Positions 42,884-50,647 of a DNA stretch of 64,000 nt are shown piece by piece (the first letter of the stretch is position 1; each line of letters starts with the position of its first letter). The stretch covers positions 1-64,000 of the forward strand of contig NZ_NPJG01000054.1 of the NCBI RefSeq assembly GCF_002251245.1. Direction: 5' to 3'. The position numbers and the translations under genes are program-made. Origin of the DNA: Prevotella sp. P5-92. GTDB taxonomy: Bacteria; Bacteroidota; Bacteroidia; Bacteroidales; Bacteroidaceae. Below the pieces are notes generated by a model. That model ran no database searches. It saw only the letters and a list, made by a program, of their open reading frames with translations, and was not told the DNA's origin.

Positions 42884-42915
42884 TTGGGTGGAATGGAAAA
42901 TTATACTTACCTTTA
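42884..42915 (+). promoter_or_regulatory. Promoter of the alpha/beta hydrolase gene
   Basis: TTGG (42884-42887), 20 bp, TACCTTTA (42908-42915). The block GGTGGAATGGAAAAT is shared with the RNA-ligase promoter at 54283, showing that both follow duplicated zeta modules. Confidence 0.6.
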
Positions 42916-42987
42916 CAGCGATTTCTGAAAAGCTTAGCTATCGGCTTGCGACAAATGGAATATTATCTAATAATATACACAATAATT

Positions 42988-44292
42988 ATGAAAATAAAAA
43001 AACTTTTAATTTCTTCATTAATCTGTTTGACAACATCTTTGGCAAATGCGCAGAACGGATCTTGGTCGGGCGAACTGAATATTCAGGGCATGAAACTGCC
43101 TTTAGTGTTTAACTTCACTGACGATGGTTGCACCATCGACTCGCCATCGCAAGGCGCGAAGGGTATAAAGGCTGAAAAAAGCATCACGCCCGAGGGTAAG
43201 CTGAAAGTGACAGTGGGGATGATTGGAGCAACCTTTGAGGGCACAATGAAAGAACAAACCATCACTGGCACATTCACTCAAAACGGTATGTCATTTCCGC
43301 TAACTCTCAAACCGGGAGAGCAGAAAAACAACCGTCCGCAAACTCCAATGCCGCCATTTCCATATACTACCGAAGAAGTCACATTCTCAAATGGAGACAT
43401 AACGCTCAATGGTACACTTACTCTGCCCGAAGGATGGGATAAAAACACAAAAGCTGTAGTTATGGTCACAGGCAGCGGACAGCAAAACCGCGACGAGGAA
43501 ATATTCGACCATAAGCCGTTTGCAGTGATAGCCGATGCGTTGGCACGCAAAGGTATAGCCTCATTGAGATACGACGACCGAGGTTGGGGAAACAAGGCAA
43601 TAAGATTCACCGACTTCACCACTGATGACTTCAAGCAGGACGCCGCAGCGGGAATCGACTTCCTACGCAGGAAATTCAATTCGGTTGGAGTAATCGGACA
43701 CAGCGAGGGCGGCACCATTGCACTTATGCTCGCCAGTGAAGGCAAGGCCGACTTTATTGTGTCGTTGGCAGGAATGGCCATTTCGGGAAAACAGACATCA
43801 TTGAATCAGAGCATAGCATCCCTACGCTCTATTGGCATGCAGGAAGAAATGGTGAAAAAATACAGCGACGCGATAAGCGACATATTCGACAAAGTGGCGG
43901 CAGGACAAGACATTGACGAATATCTCAAAGGCGCTGAAAACATGGAGAACTTCAAGCCCATAATTGAGCAGGCAAAAAAACTGCTCACATCGCCATATAT
44001 ACGTCATTTCATAACAATAGACATCCAGAGCTCACTCCCAAACATCAAATGCCCCGTACTCGCGCTCAACGGAAAGAAGGACACACAGGTGGAATACAAA
44101 CAGAATCTCGAAACATTGGAAAAAGGACTTGTAAATTGCAGTCACGAGACTATAGCATACGATGATCTCAACCACCTGTTCCAGCACTGCACTACCGGCT
44201 CGATAGTGGAATATCACCAGATAGATGAGACCATATCCCAAGAAGTGCTCGACAAAATTATTTCGTGGATAAAATATGGATTACCCAAATAA
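42988..44292 (+). CDS. Secreted alpha/beta hydrolase
   Basis: The ATG at 42988 starts a signal peptide (MKIKKLLISSLICLTTSLAN). The 434-residue product has an N-terminal beta-rich domain (about 22-125, SGELNIQGMKLPLVFNFTDD) found before many Bacteroidetes hydrolases. The catalytic domain (about 130-434) follows, with SGQQNRDEE, Ser in VIGHSEGG and a final His in YDDLNHLFQH. It is probably a serine esterase or peptidase of the periplasm; the substrate is unknown. Two short pieces of this gene recur at 58.6 kb. It stands where copy B of the module has an RNA ligase. Confidence 0.8.
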   Translation: MKIKKLLISSLICLTTSLANAQNGSWSGELNIQGMKLPLVFNFTDDGCTIDSPSQGAKGIKAEKSITPEGKLKVTVGMIGATFEGTMKEQTITGTFTQNGMSFPLTLKPGEQKNNRPQTPMPPFPYTTEEVTFSNGDITLNGTLTLPEGWDKNTKAVVMVTGSGQQNRDEEIFDHKPFAVIADALARKGIASLRYDDRGWGNKAIRFTDFTTDDFKQDAAAGIDFLRRKFNSVGVIGHSEGGTIALMLASEGKADFIVSLAGMAISGKQTSLNQSIASLRSIGMQEEMVKKYSDAISDIFDKVAAGQDIDEYLKGAENMENFKPIIEQAKKLLTSPYIRHFITIDIQSSLPNIKCPVLALNGKKDTQVEYKQNLETLEKGLVNCSHETIAYDDLNHLFQHCTTGSIVEYHQIDETISQEVLDKIISWIKYGLPK

Positions 44293-44353
44293 TTCAGGTA
44301 TCTTCTAATCAAAGTTTCCATCTTTTCCAAAATATATTATAGTCTCTCGTCTG

Positions 44354-44452
44354 CAAAATTACAAAATAAAGTTCAATGAACAATACACTTTATAGTTAAA
44401 AATGTTCAACGGATTGAACACTTTTGGCACAAAACTGTTCAACGGACTGAAC
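44354..44452 (-). repeat. Orphan promoter with three palindromes at 33-bp spacing
   Basis: GTTCAATGAAC (44371), GTTCAACGGATTGAAC (44404) and GTTCAACGGACTGAAC (44437) start exactly 33 bp apart. On the minus strand a -7 element TAATTTTG (44354-44361) has the first palindrome in its spacer and ATTG at the -33 place. No gene follows in that direction; it faces the end of the hydrolase gene. This is probably the control region of a lost ATPase gene. Confidence 0.6.
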
Positions 44453-44468
44453 ACTTAGGGGTGTAGAA

Positions 44469-44618
44469 TTCTTTTTCTGACATAGCTTTTAATCGTTTCA
44501 TCTGGAACATGGTGGCAAGTATTCCGGTCTTGACAAATGCGAGCAGAAATCTCTTAACAAAGAGGTGAACAAGCTCTGCTCTGTCGTCCTGACCAAGGAA
44601 TATCTTTCAAAACGATAA
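44469..44618 (+). pseudogene. Fossil: zeta-module junction joined to RNA-ligase 3' end
   Basis: Bases 44469-44500 equal the 32 bp at 42232-42263 (the junction of the zeta and partner genes). From 44505 the frame reads EHGGKYSGLDKCEQKSLNKE and ends KEYLSKR with a stop at 44618, matching the last 37 codons of the RNA ligase at 55.6 kb. Both are fragments joined by deletion and show that an RNA-ligase gene once stood in this copy of the module. Confidence 0.75.
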
Positions 44619-44636
44619 TCTCTCATCCTCTATTTA

Positions 44637-44671
44637 TATCCCCGTTGAACCGTTTTGATTTGACGGGGATA
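44637..44671 (+). terminator. RNA-ligase terminator, fossil copy
   Basis: TATCCCCGTTGAA (44637-44649) pairs with TTTGACGGGGATA (44659-44671). The same hairpin follows the intact ligase at 55638 and the third fragment near 58966. Confidence 0.7.
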
Positions 44672-44686
44672 ATATAAAACCGGAAA

Positions 44687-44735
44687 TCCCCAAATCTTTT
44701 TCCTAAAAATGTAGGAAAATCCCCAAATCTTTGCT
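44687..44735. repeat. TCCCCAAATC repeats, 33-bp spacing (copy 1)
   Basis: TCCCCAAATCTTT occurs at 44687 and 44720. The same family occurs at 55688/55721 and at 59017/59050/59083, always 33 bp apart and always after a ligase terminator. They are probably operator remnants. Confidence 0.6.
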
Positions 44736-44754
44736 GTAATACACTAATAACTAT

Positions 44755-44823
44755 TCAGGGCTTCCTTCGCTTGCAGTCTTTCCAAGCCTTCAGGTCGATA
44801 AATATATCTCTCGTTATTTCCAT
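44755..44823 (-). pseudogene. First 22 codons of a DUF4143 ATPase (duplicate of the 48.5-kb gene)
   Basis: The minus strand reads MEITRDIFIDLKAWK, then CKRRKP and a stop. It matches the start of the ATPase at 47148-48479 (MEITRDIFNNLKAWK). Its upstream control region is also copied (44830-44893), including the 32-bp-spaced CATTTTT repeats at 44850 and 44882. The gene body is deleted. Confidence 0.75.
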
Positions 44824-44898
44824 TTCTATAAATTTGTGGCAGAATTACTCATTTTTCCTATGAAAAACGTGATATTTCGCACATTTTTAATATTTATT

Positions 44899-45120
44899 AC
44901 TCAACTTTCGGAAGTTATTTTAAACCACAGAGTTTAAGAGATATAGAGTATTTATACTAATGAAAGAGAGTGAATGCCAAGGCATTTAGAGTTCATAGAG
45001 AGCTGCGCATCATGTTTGCCGCATGGAAACTCTGTGTCCTCTGTCGCTTGCGACCTACTCTATAAAACCACAAATCTCTTTTTCTCTTTGACTCTGTGGT
45101 TTAAATAAAACCCTTATACA
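44899..45120. mobile_element. MITE-like palindromic element, copy 1 (ends worn)
   Basis: The left end reads CTCAACTTTCGGAAGT, and internal arms ACCACAGAGTTTAAGAGAT and CTCTGTGGTTTAAA are inverted. The right side ends ACCCTTATAC, the complement of the GTATAAGGGT found near the left end of copies 2 and 3. There is no coding capacity. It matches the 256-bp element at 60967-61222. Confidence 0.6.
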
Positions 45121-45194
45121 TAGAGAATTATCACATGCGAAACTTAAGATTATTATCCTATAAGGGGAAAGATTGACCAGCTTATTAACAACCA

Positions 45195-45593
45195 TTACAT
45201 CTCCTCCCAGAAATCATCTGGCAGGGAGATGTTCTCCACTTCTGCCGCCTCAGCGAAGAGTGGAGCTATCTCGTCGGGAGAGAAGCCGGCTATGCCACAG
45301 CCGATGCGGGTGACGAGGAAATGCTGGTCGGGATGCTGCTTGGCGTAGGCTATGAACTTATCGACATAGGGGCGGATGGTGTCAACGCCTCCCTGCATTG
45401 TGGGGATGGCATAGCTCTGACCCTGAATGCCATCGCCATTGCCCATTACAGCACCGAAATATAGATGGGCGATGCGGGCGGCACCGCCTCCGTGCATACC
45501 GGCAAGGTTGCTGCCGAAGACAAACACCTCGTTGGGTTTGAGACTCTTGATAAAATCGGGAGTCACGCGACCTTCTTTGTTGATTGCTTTCAT
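45195..45593 (-). CDS. Macro-like/A1S_2505-type protein, stand-alone copy
   Basis: The ATG at 45593 gives 132 residues: a short lead (MKAINKEGRVTPDFIKSLKP) and a core with EVFVFGSNLAGMHGGGAA, GQSYAIPTMQGG and LVTRIGCGIAGF. Glycine-rich loops with this spacing fit the macro-domain-like superfamily that binds ADP-ribose or related nucleotides. I recall phage-type annotations for similar proteins, but the activity is not established. The same domain is fused to a sigma-like protein at 55852, and a 3' fragment lies at 60836. Confidence 0.65.
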   Translation of the reverse strand: MKAINKEGRVTPDFIKSLKPNEVFVFGSNLAGMHGGGAARIAHLYFGAVMGNGDGIQGQSYAIPTMQGGVDTIRPYVDKFIAYAKQHPDQHFLVTRIGCGIAGFSPDEIAPLFAEAAEVENISLPDDFWEEM

Positions 45594-45610
45594 ATTGTAT
45601 TTTATAACGG

Positions 45611-46885
45611 TTAATCCTTTATACATCCTATCGGCAATACAAGCACACCATCCTTTCTTTGGTATGCATATTGCCCTACTGCGGTAATTACTGCCATGAA
45701 TGACGGCGAAGGCATCTTGTTGCGGTCTATAATATTTGCAAGTGCCAGCAAATTGGCAGCCCCCTCGTTGATACGATCCTCACCGCCAAGCTTCACCTCA
45801 AGCAAAGCATAGCTCCCATTGCGGCGATGCAGCACCGTGTCACACTCCAAACCGCTACTGTCCCTATAGTGATATATCTCACCATCCAAAGCCTCAGCAT
45901 ACACTCGAAGGTCACGCACTACAAGGTCTTCAAAAAACAGGCCAAATGTTTGCAGGTCATTTATCAGGTCCTTCGGTCCCAAACCCAATGCCGCAGTACC
46001 AATACTTGGGTCAACAAAATGTCTCGTGTCGCTTGTCCTGATGGCCGACTTGCTTCTGATGTTCGGATTCCACGCCACAAGGTCTTCTATGACAAACAGT
46101 TTTTTCAATGCCTTGATATAGTCAGCCACTGTGTCTTCGTCAAGTGTACTAGCATCATTGGCAAGCATGTCCTTGCGGATTGTGGCGTATGAAATCTGTT
46201 GAGAGATATTTCGTGCATACGACCGTAAAAGAAGTTTCGTGCGTTCAGGACTTCGTCTGACTTTATCCACACGCAATATATCACTGTTTACGACAGAATC
46301 CACATAGTCAAATGCTTGGTCAAGCGCCAATTCCTTGGATATCAACGTTGCCCATGGCCAGCCGCCACGACAAGTGAGAAAAGCTATGTCGTTTACATCA
46401 AGGTTATTACGTTGAAGTTCTAAAGGTCTGTTTTCAAACAAGTCCAACAGGCTTACTTCTCCAGATGACTCTCCTGACTCAAAAAGACTCATCGGACGCA
46501 TCCTTATGTGCCCGAAGCGTCCTGTACCGCTATGAATCAGAGTGTTTGCCTCTGGTAACACAGATGATCCTGTCAATATAAATTGTGACGGTTCACCTCT
46601 GCTGTCCACCTCACTTCTGATGGAATCCCAAATTGGTGGCAAGGCTTGCCATTCGTCAATCAGGCGTGGAGTGTCACCGTCAAGCAAAACCTTATGGCTT
46701 ATCTCTATCATTTGCCTGCTTTGCATAAGCACAGTGGAATTTCCCAAGTCAAGAACACTATTAGCCAATTGTTTGGCTGTTGTGGTCTTACCGCACCATT
46801 TGGGACCTTCAATCAACACTGCTCCTTTTCCTTGCACCTTACGTTTTAATATCCTGTCAGATATTCTTTTCTTATATTCTGCCAT
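45611..46885 (-). CDS. DUF4143-family AAA ATPase 1
   Basis: The ATG at 46885 is chosen because a full promoter lies just upstream; the open frame continues through the 23-bp repeats but is not coding there. The 424-residue protein has Walker A GPKWCGKTT, a Walker B-like PRLIDEWQALP and a helical middle. The C-terminal DUF4143 domain is nuclease-like (GLECDTVLHRR ... LLEVKLGG). Family members are widespread in anaerobes; their function is unknown, although they behave as accessory genes. It overlaps nothing and lies 17 bp upstream of the macro-like gene, so the two may be co-transcribed. Confidence 0.8.
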   Translation of the reverse strand: MAEYKKRISDRILKRKVQGKGAVLIEGPKWCGKTTTAKQLANSVLDLGNSTVLMQSRQMIEISHKVLLDGDTPRLIDEWQALPPIWDSIRSEVDSRGEPSQFILTGSSVLPEANTLIHSGTGRFGHIRMRPMSLFESGESSGEVSLLDLFENRPLELQRNNLDVNDIAFLTCRGGWPWATLISKELALDQAFDYVDSVVNSDILRVDKVRRSPERTKLLLRSYARNISQQISYATIRKDMLANDASTLDEDTVADYIKALKKLFVIEDLVAWNPNIRSKSAIRTSDTRHFVDPSIGTAALGLGPKDLINDLQTFGLFFEDLVVRDLRVYAEALDGEIYHYRDSSGLECDTVLHRRNGSYALLEVKLGGEDRINEGAANLLALANIIDRNKMPSPSFMAVITAVGQYAYQRKDGVLVLPIGCIKD

Positions 46886-46905
46886 ATTATCGTAATTTTT
46901 GGGTG

Positions 46906-46937
46906 CAAAGTTAATATATATATTCCTAACTACCAAA
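46906..46937 (-). promoter_or_regulatory. Promoter of DUF4143 ATPase 1
   Basis: TTTG (46934-46937), 20 bp, TAACTTTG (46906-46913) on the minus strand, 20 bp before the ATG. It lies directly downstream of the 23-bp repeat array. Confidence 0.8.
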
Positions 46938-46952
46938 ACTTTTTTGCAATTT

Positions 46953-47080
46953 TCGGTGATTTGTGGAAGATTTGTTCGGTGATTTGTAGAAGATTTGTTC
47001 GGTGATTTGTGGAATATTTGTTCGGTGATTTGCGGAATATTTGTTCGGTGATTTGTGGAATATTTGTTCGGTGATTTGTA
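46953..47080. repeat. Six tandem 23-bp repeats upstream of DUF4143 ATPase 1
   Basis: Units begin TCGGTGATTTGTGGAATATT at 46953, 46976, 46999, 47022, 47045 and 47068 (the last one partial). The array ends 15 bp from the -33 element, so it is placed as an upstream operator. Because 23 is not a multiple of three and all frames are open, it creates a false 5' extension of the ATPase frame. Confidence 0.85.
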
Positions 47081-47147
47081 TATTTCAAGAGTTTTTTGCC
47101 GATATCCTTTGTCATTTCGTATATAATGAGACACTAGTGGTAAGACA

Positions 47148-48479
47148 CTATTGAAATACTGATGTCATACCATATATCTCCGATATCCTGTCGGCAAGAT
47201 ACAGGGGCAGGTTTAGAAGGTCGTCATTCTTGCGGATATTTCTTGTGGAAATACGCAAAGACAATGAAGGAGAATAGGTCTTGCGGTAAATGGACAGACT
47301 CTTGGCCTTGACATTATTTTCTGACTTCACCTCCACGGGCACTATCTCATTATTCATTTGCAAGACAAATTCCAATTCAGCCGTATTACCCGATGTCCAG
47401 TAAAAAATACTGTCACCAAATTGCCGCCTCAATGACTGCAAGACATAATTTTCAGACAATATACCTTTGAACTCTGTGAATAGCCTGTTGCCTGATATTG
47501 CTGATTGTGCAGACAATGAAAACTTACTGCACAACAAACCTACGTCATTCAGATACAACTTAAAGGCATTACTTTTGCTGTATGCAGACAATGGCAAGCG
47601 AGGCGTTTCAATCATATTTACCCTCTGCACTATTCCTGCAAGGCACAGCCACTCGATAGCAGACTCATATTCCCTTGCCCTCGCTCCCTTTTGTATGTCG
47701 GCATAACGGAATTTGCGGTCTTCCTTGGCAAGCTGGTCTTGCAAACTGTTCCACACTTGAAACACCCTTGGTATGTCTTTGTTGTTGATATGTTTCGAAA
47801 AGTCAAGCGAATAGGATTTCAATATATTCTGCTGAATTGTTTGCACAGCCTGCCATTCACGATTGTCGGCAAAATCACTTACTGCCTCCGGCATGCCACC
47901 TAACGCAAGATATGCCTTATATGCCTCAATCAATCGACCATGAAGCACTTCTGGAACAGGCATACTGCCGTCTATCATCATATAAGATGAATGTAACCGG
48001 GAATCAATGGCTCGCAAATACTCACTGAACGACAATGGATAGAGAGTCATTAAATCGACCTTGCCTACAGGAAACGAAGCTCCTTGACGATTAAGAGCAA
48101 CGCCAAGCAGTGAACCTGCACAGGCTATTGCATAATCACGGGCATCTTCGCAGAAATATTTCAAACTGTTTAGCGCTTCATTACACTCCTGCACCTCATC
48201 GAACACTATCAGTGTGGTGTCTGGCTGTATGCTCATACCTGATGTCATCTCCAACACCTTAATAATATCCGCCGGACGCTTGCTGCGCTTGAAGTCTTCC
48301 TTAAGTTCAGGCATTGTGTCGAAATTAAAATATGCCAACTTCTCAAAACAGTCCTCACCGAATTTCCTTAATACCCACGACTTGCCCACTTGGCGTGCTC
48401 CCTGCATCACCAATGGCTTCCTTCTCTTGCTCTCTTTCCAAGCCTTCAGGTTGTTAAATATATCTCTCGTTATTTCCAT
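47148..48479 (-). CDS. DUF4143-family AAA ATPase 2
   Basis: The 443-residue protein has Walker A GARQVGKS (residues 27-34), Walker B LIVFDEVQE (Asp94, Glu95) and a sensor-like AIACAGSLLG segment. A C-terminal DUF4143 domain ends in the nuclease-like pattern ELEFVLQMNNEIVPVEVKSE. The start is set by MEITRDIF just after the promoter. A 22-codon copy of its start, with the control region, lies at 44755. It is separated from ATPase 1 by the 23-bp array and stands downstream of the McrBC operon. Confidence 0.82.
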   Translation of the reverse strand: MEITRDIFNNLKAWKESKRRKPLVMQGARQVGKSWVLRKFGEDCFEKLAYFNFDTMPELKEDFKRSKRPADIIKVLEMTSGMSIQPDTTLIVFDEVQECNEALNSLKYFCEDARDYAIACAGSLLGVALNRQGASFPVGKVDLMTLYPLSFSEYLRAIDSRLHSSYMMIDGSMPVPEVLHGRLIEAYKAYLALGGMPEAVSDFADNREWQAVQTIQQNILKSYSLDFSKHINNKDIPRVFQVWNSLQDQLAKEDRKFRYADIQKGARAREYESAIEWLCLAGIVQRVNMIETPRLPLSAYSKSNAFKLYLNDVGLLCSKFSLSAQSAISGNRLFTEFKGILSENYVLQSLRRQFGDSIFYWTSGNTAELEFVLQMNNEIVPVEVKSENNVKAKSLSIYRKTYSPSLSLRISTRNIRKNDDLLNLPLYLADRISEIYGMTSVFQ

Positions 48480-48495
48480 TCCTATGATTTTGTGG

Positions 48496-48544
48496 CAAAA
48501 TTACACATTTTTCCTATGAAAAACGTGAAATATCACACATTTTT
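48496..48544 (-). promoter_or_regulatory. Promoter with 32-bp-spaced repeats before DUF4143 ATPase 2
   Basis: The minus-strand -7 element TAATTTTG lies at 48496-48503. On the plus strand ACACATTTTT occurs at 48503 and 48535, 32 bp apart, and CCTATGA at 48481 and 48513, also 32 bp apart. One repeat lies in the promoter spacer and one upstream. Confidence 0.55.
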
Positions 48545-48593
48545 AATATTTATTATCCAGAAGGAAGAATAACAACAAGCTATTTAACATCCG

Positions 48594-49328
48594 TTATTTT
48601 GCTATAACTCTCCGCATTTCCTCTGGCAGATATTCCATCGCCTTCTGACGAATGTCATCGGGAATGCCCCATCTGGCTTCGGCTATGCCGCCTACAATGG
48701 CTCCAAGCGTGTCGGCATCAGCCCCGAGTGAAACGGCTCGGCGCAAGGCATCCTCAAACGATGTGCTCTGATTTATTATCCAGAATGCTACTGGTACAGT
48801 GCCCAGACATGTCTCGTCGAAGCGGTTCTCCACTTCCTCCTTATTTATATTAATGTCATAGCCAGAATATTCAACTGCGGCTGATATGTCGCGCCCTTGG
48901 CGACACTCGAATATGGCGAGAGCGGTAGCCTCAGCACCTCGAATACCTTCAGGATGATTATGCGTACATTCCGCCGTCAACCGTGCTTCACGAAGCACAT
49001 CCTCCACGGTGTTGAAACTCCATGCCACAGGACTCACCCTCATTGCCGACCCATTGCCGAAACTGCCGTATGGCTTAGGCTCATCGCTCATCACCCACTG
49101 TCGGAATCTCCCTCCATATCCTCCCATAGGCGAGGGATAACGGCGGCACCATTCGTGTATGCTCTCGCCATAATCACGGCCCTTGGCAATAGCATCCGCC
49201 ACAGCCACAGTACACACGGTATCATCCGTAAAACTATTCTCCTGCGAGAACATCTCAAAGTCATAATCATTAGTAGGGTTAAACTCCCATCGACTTCCCA
49301 CTATATCACCTATTATTGCTCCTAACAT
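48594..49328 (-). CDS. ADP-ribosylglycohydrolase (ARH) family protein
   Basis: The 244-residue protein shows the ARH fold signatures MLGAIIGDIVGS, SFTDDTVCTVA (metal-binding Thr-Asp-Asp), YGSFGNGSAMRVSP and SLGADADTLGAIVGGI (second metal site). These enzymes remove ADP-ribose from proteins, nucleic acids or other acceptors using two magnesium ions. Metal ligands are all present and the length is at the short end of normal. It begins 5 bp after the McrC stop, so it is the last gene of the McrBC operon. A 31-bp piece of it recurs at 58101. Confidence 0.88.
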   Translation of the reverse strand: MLGAIIGDIVGSRWEFNPTNDYDFEMFSQENSFTDDTVCTVAVADAIAKGRDYGESIHEWCRRYPSPMGGYGGRFRQWVMSDEPKPYGSFGNGSAMRVSPVAWSFNTVEDVLREARLTAECTHNHPEGIRGAEATALAIFECRQGRDISAAVEYSGYDININKEEVENRFDETCLGTVPVAFWIINQSTSFEDALRRAVSLGADADTLGAIVGGIAEARWGIPDDIRQKAMEYLPEEMRRVIAK

Positions 49329-49333
49329 AATCG

Positions 49334-50647
49334 TTATTCTTTATTTATCCTTCCTATGAAAACATTTTCTGCTTTTTTCATGTCTTCGCAGAATATTCTG
49401 TAATCATTTGTGTTGTTACCTATTTCTATACCATACATATACATCCACCCACCATATCCATTCAATTCCAACGGAGACTGATTGTTAGAGCCATTTGTAT
49501 AAGGGAAAATGAAACCGCTCTTCTTACTTTTCAACATATACATATAAGTAACCAACTGATGTATATCATCACGCCCTACACCTGCTGCATCTGAATAATC
49601 TTCAAATCTTTTGTATTTGGCATCCAACACGATGTTCTTATCATAGAAGTCAGGATAACGGATGCCCTTATTGTTTGTGAAGATACATTTACCTCCTTCA
49701 CGTTTCTTATTATTGGGATGCTTAAACCCTTGTTCTTTCAATAAGGTATATACATATTCTTCCCACAGCCATGCTCCGTCAAAAAGCAATCCGCAAATCT
49801 CATTATCGTTGTCGGCATACATTACACTATCATGACGAAGAATCTGTAGGCAAAGTTGTTGAAGTGGACGATAATCGGTGTAGTACGGATGGATGACTGG
49901 ACGCAGATTTTTCAGGATCACTCTCTGTCGTTCGTTTCTGTTATAGGAAGAGGTCAGAGAGTAAACAAGTTTCACGTCATCAGCCACCTCTTTACAGTCA
50001 GTTAATAATGAACTTCCAAATTGTCGTCTTTTGATGTGTTCTATCGTATGCCTTATGAGTTGCATCACATTGTTGTTCGTCGTATGCTCTCGTGTGTTAT
50101 ATGCCACTTTACCTTGAAAAGGTATGTTCTGTCTGATGTGTCGTGAAACAGCAATAACTCCTCGAATGTTTGCATCATTGTGTTCATATCTTTTGTATTC
50201 CCTGTAAATGCCCTGTTCCAATGCCTTATGCAAAAACGAGGGGAACAGCAACTCCAGCAGATCAAGCACATCATCTTGCGAACTGCCATGATTGAGGTCA
50301 AACAGGTTGATTGACAACACCTTTTGAAGCATATAGTGAAGAAAGAAATCGTTATCTCCGTTCCGGTCAAACCTTGAGCGGATTCTCATTCTCTTGCCGT
50401 TAGAGCCAATAAACCCCATTATGTTTCCAGTTTTAACCTTGAGATATTCTTTCTTATAATCATCGACTACAAACAATGGGTTATACTCTATCTTGTCGTT
50501 GGACATATCCAAGCTATGCGGGAAAACAAGCAGTCTCTTGTTTTCCTCGCACAACTTTCTTATATCTTTGTTCGCAAGAGGAAGAAAATCTTCTATTTCG
50601 CTCTTTGACAATTCTTCGCTTCGTTGATTATCCACCAAATCAATCAT
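49334..50647 (-). CDS. mcrC: McrC-type nuclease subunit of a McrBC restriction system
   Basis: The 437-residue protein has an N-terminal beta-rich region that contacts the McrB ring (about 35-100). The C-terminal PD-(D/E)XK nuclease site is YPDFYDKNIVLDAKYKRF (Asp333, Asp342, Lys344). Its start overlaps the McrB stop by four bases (ATGA), a classic coupling for this pair. McrBC systems cut DNA with modified cytosines. It is complete. Confidence 0.9.
   Translation of the reverse strand: MIDLVDNQRSEELSKSEIEDFLPLANKDIRKLCEENKRLLVFPHSLDMSNDKIEYNPLFVVDDYKKEYLKVKTGNIMGFIGSNGKRMRIRSRFDRNGDNDFFLHYMLQKVLSINLFDLNHGSSQDDVLDLLELLFPSFLHKALEQGIYREYKRYEHNDANIRGVIAVSRHIRQNIPFQGKVAYNTREHTTNNNVMQLIRHTIEHIKRRQFGSSLLTDCKEVADDVKLVYSLTSSYNRNERQRVILKNLRPVIHPYYTDYRPLQQLCLQILRHDSVMYADNDNEICGLLFDGAWLWEEYVYTLLKEQGFKHPNNKKREGGKCIFTNNKGIRYPDFYDKNIVLDAKYKRFEDYSDAAGVGRDDIHQLVTYMYMLKSKKSGFIFPYTNGSNNQSPLELNGYGGWMYMYGIEIGNNTNDYRIFCEDMKKAENVFIGRINKE

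Noticed and set aside
46953..47080. CRISPR array
   Set aside because: Units are directly adjacent without unique spacers, so it is a tandem repeat.
46886..47134. 5' extension of the DUF4143 ATPase 1 frame with repeated peptide
   Set aside because: It runs through the 23-bp operator array and the promoter; the ATG at 46885 follows the promoter at the right distance.
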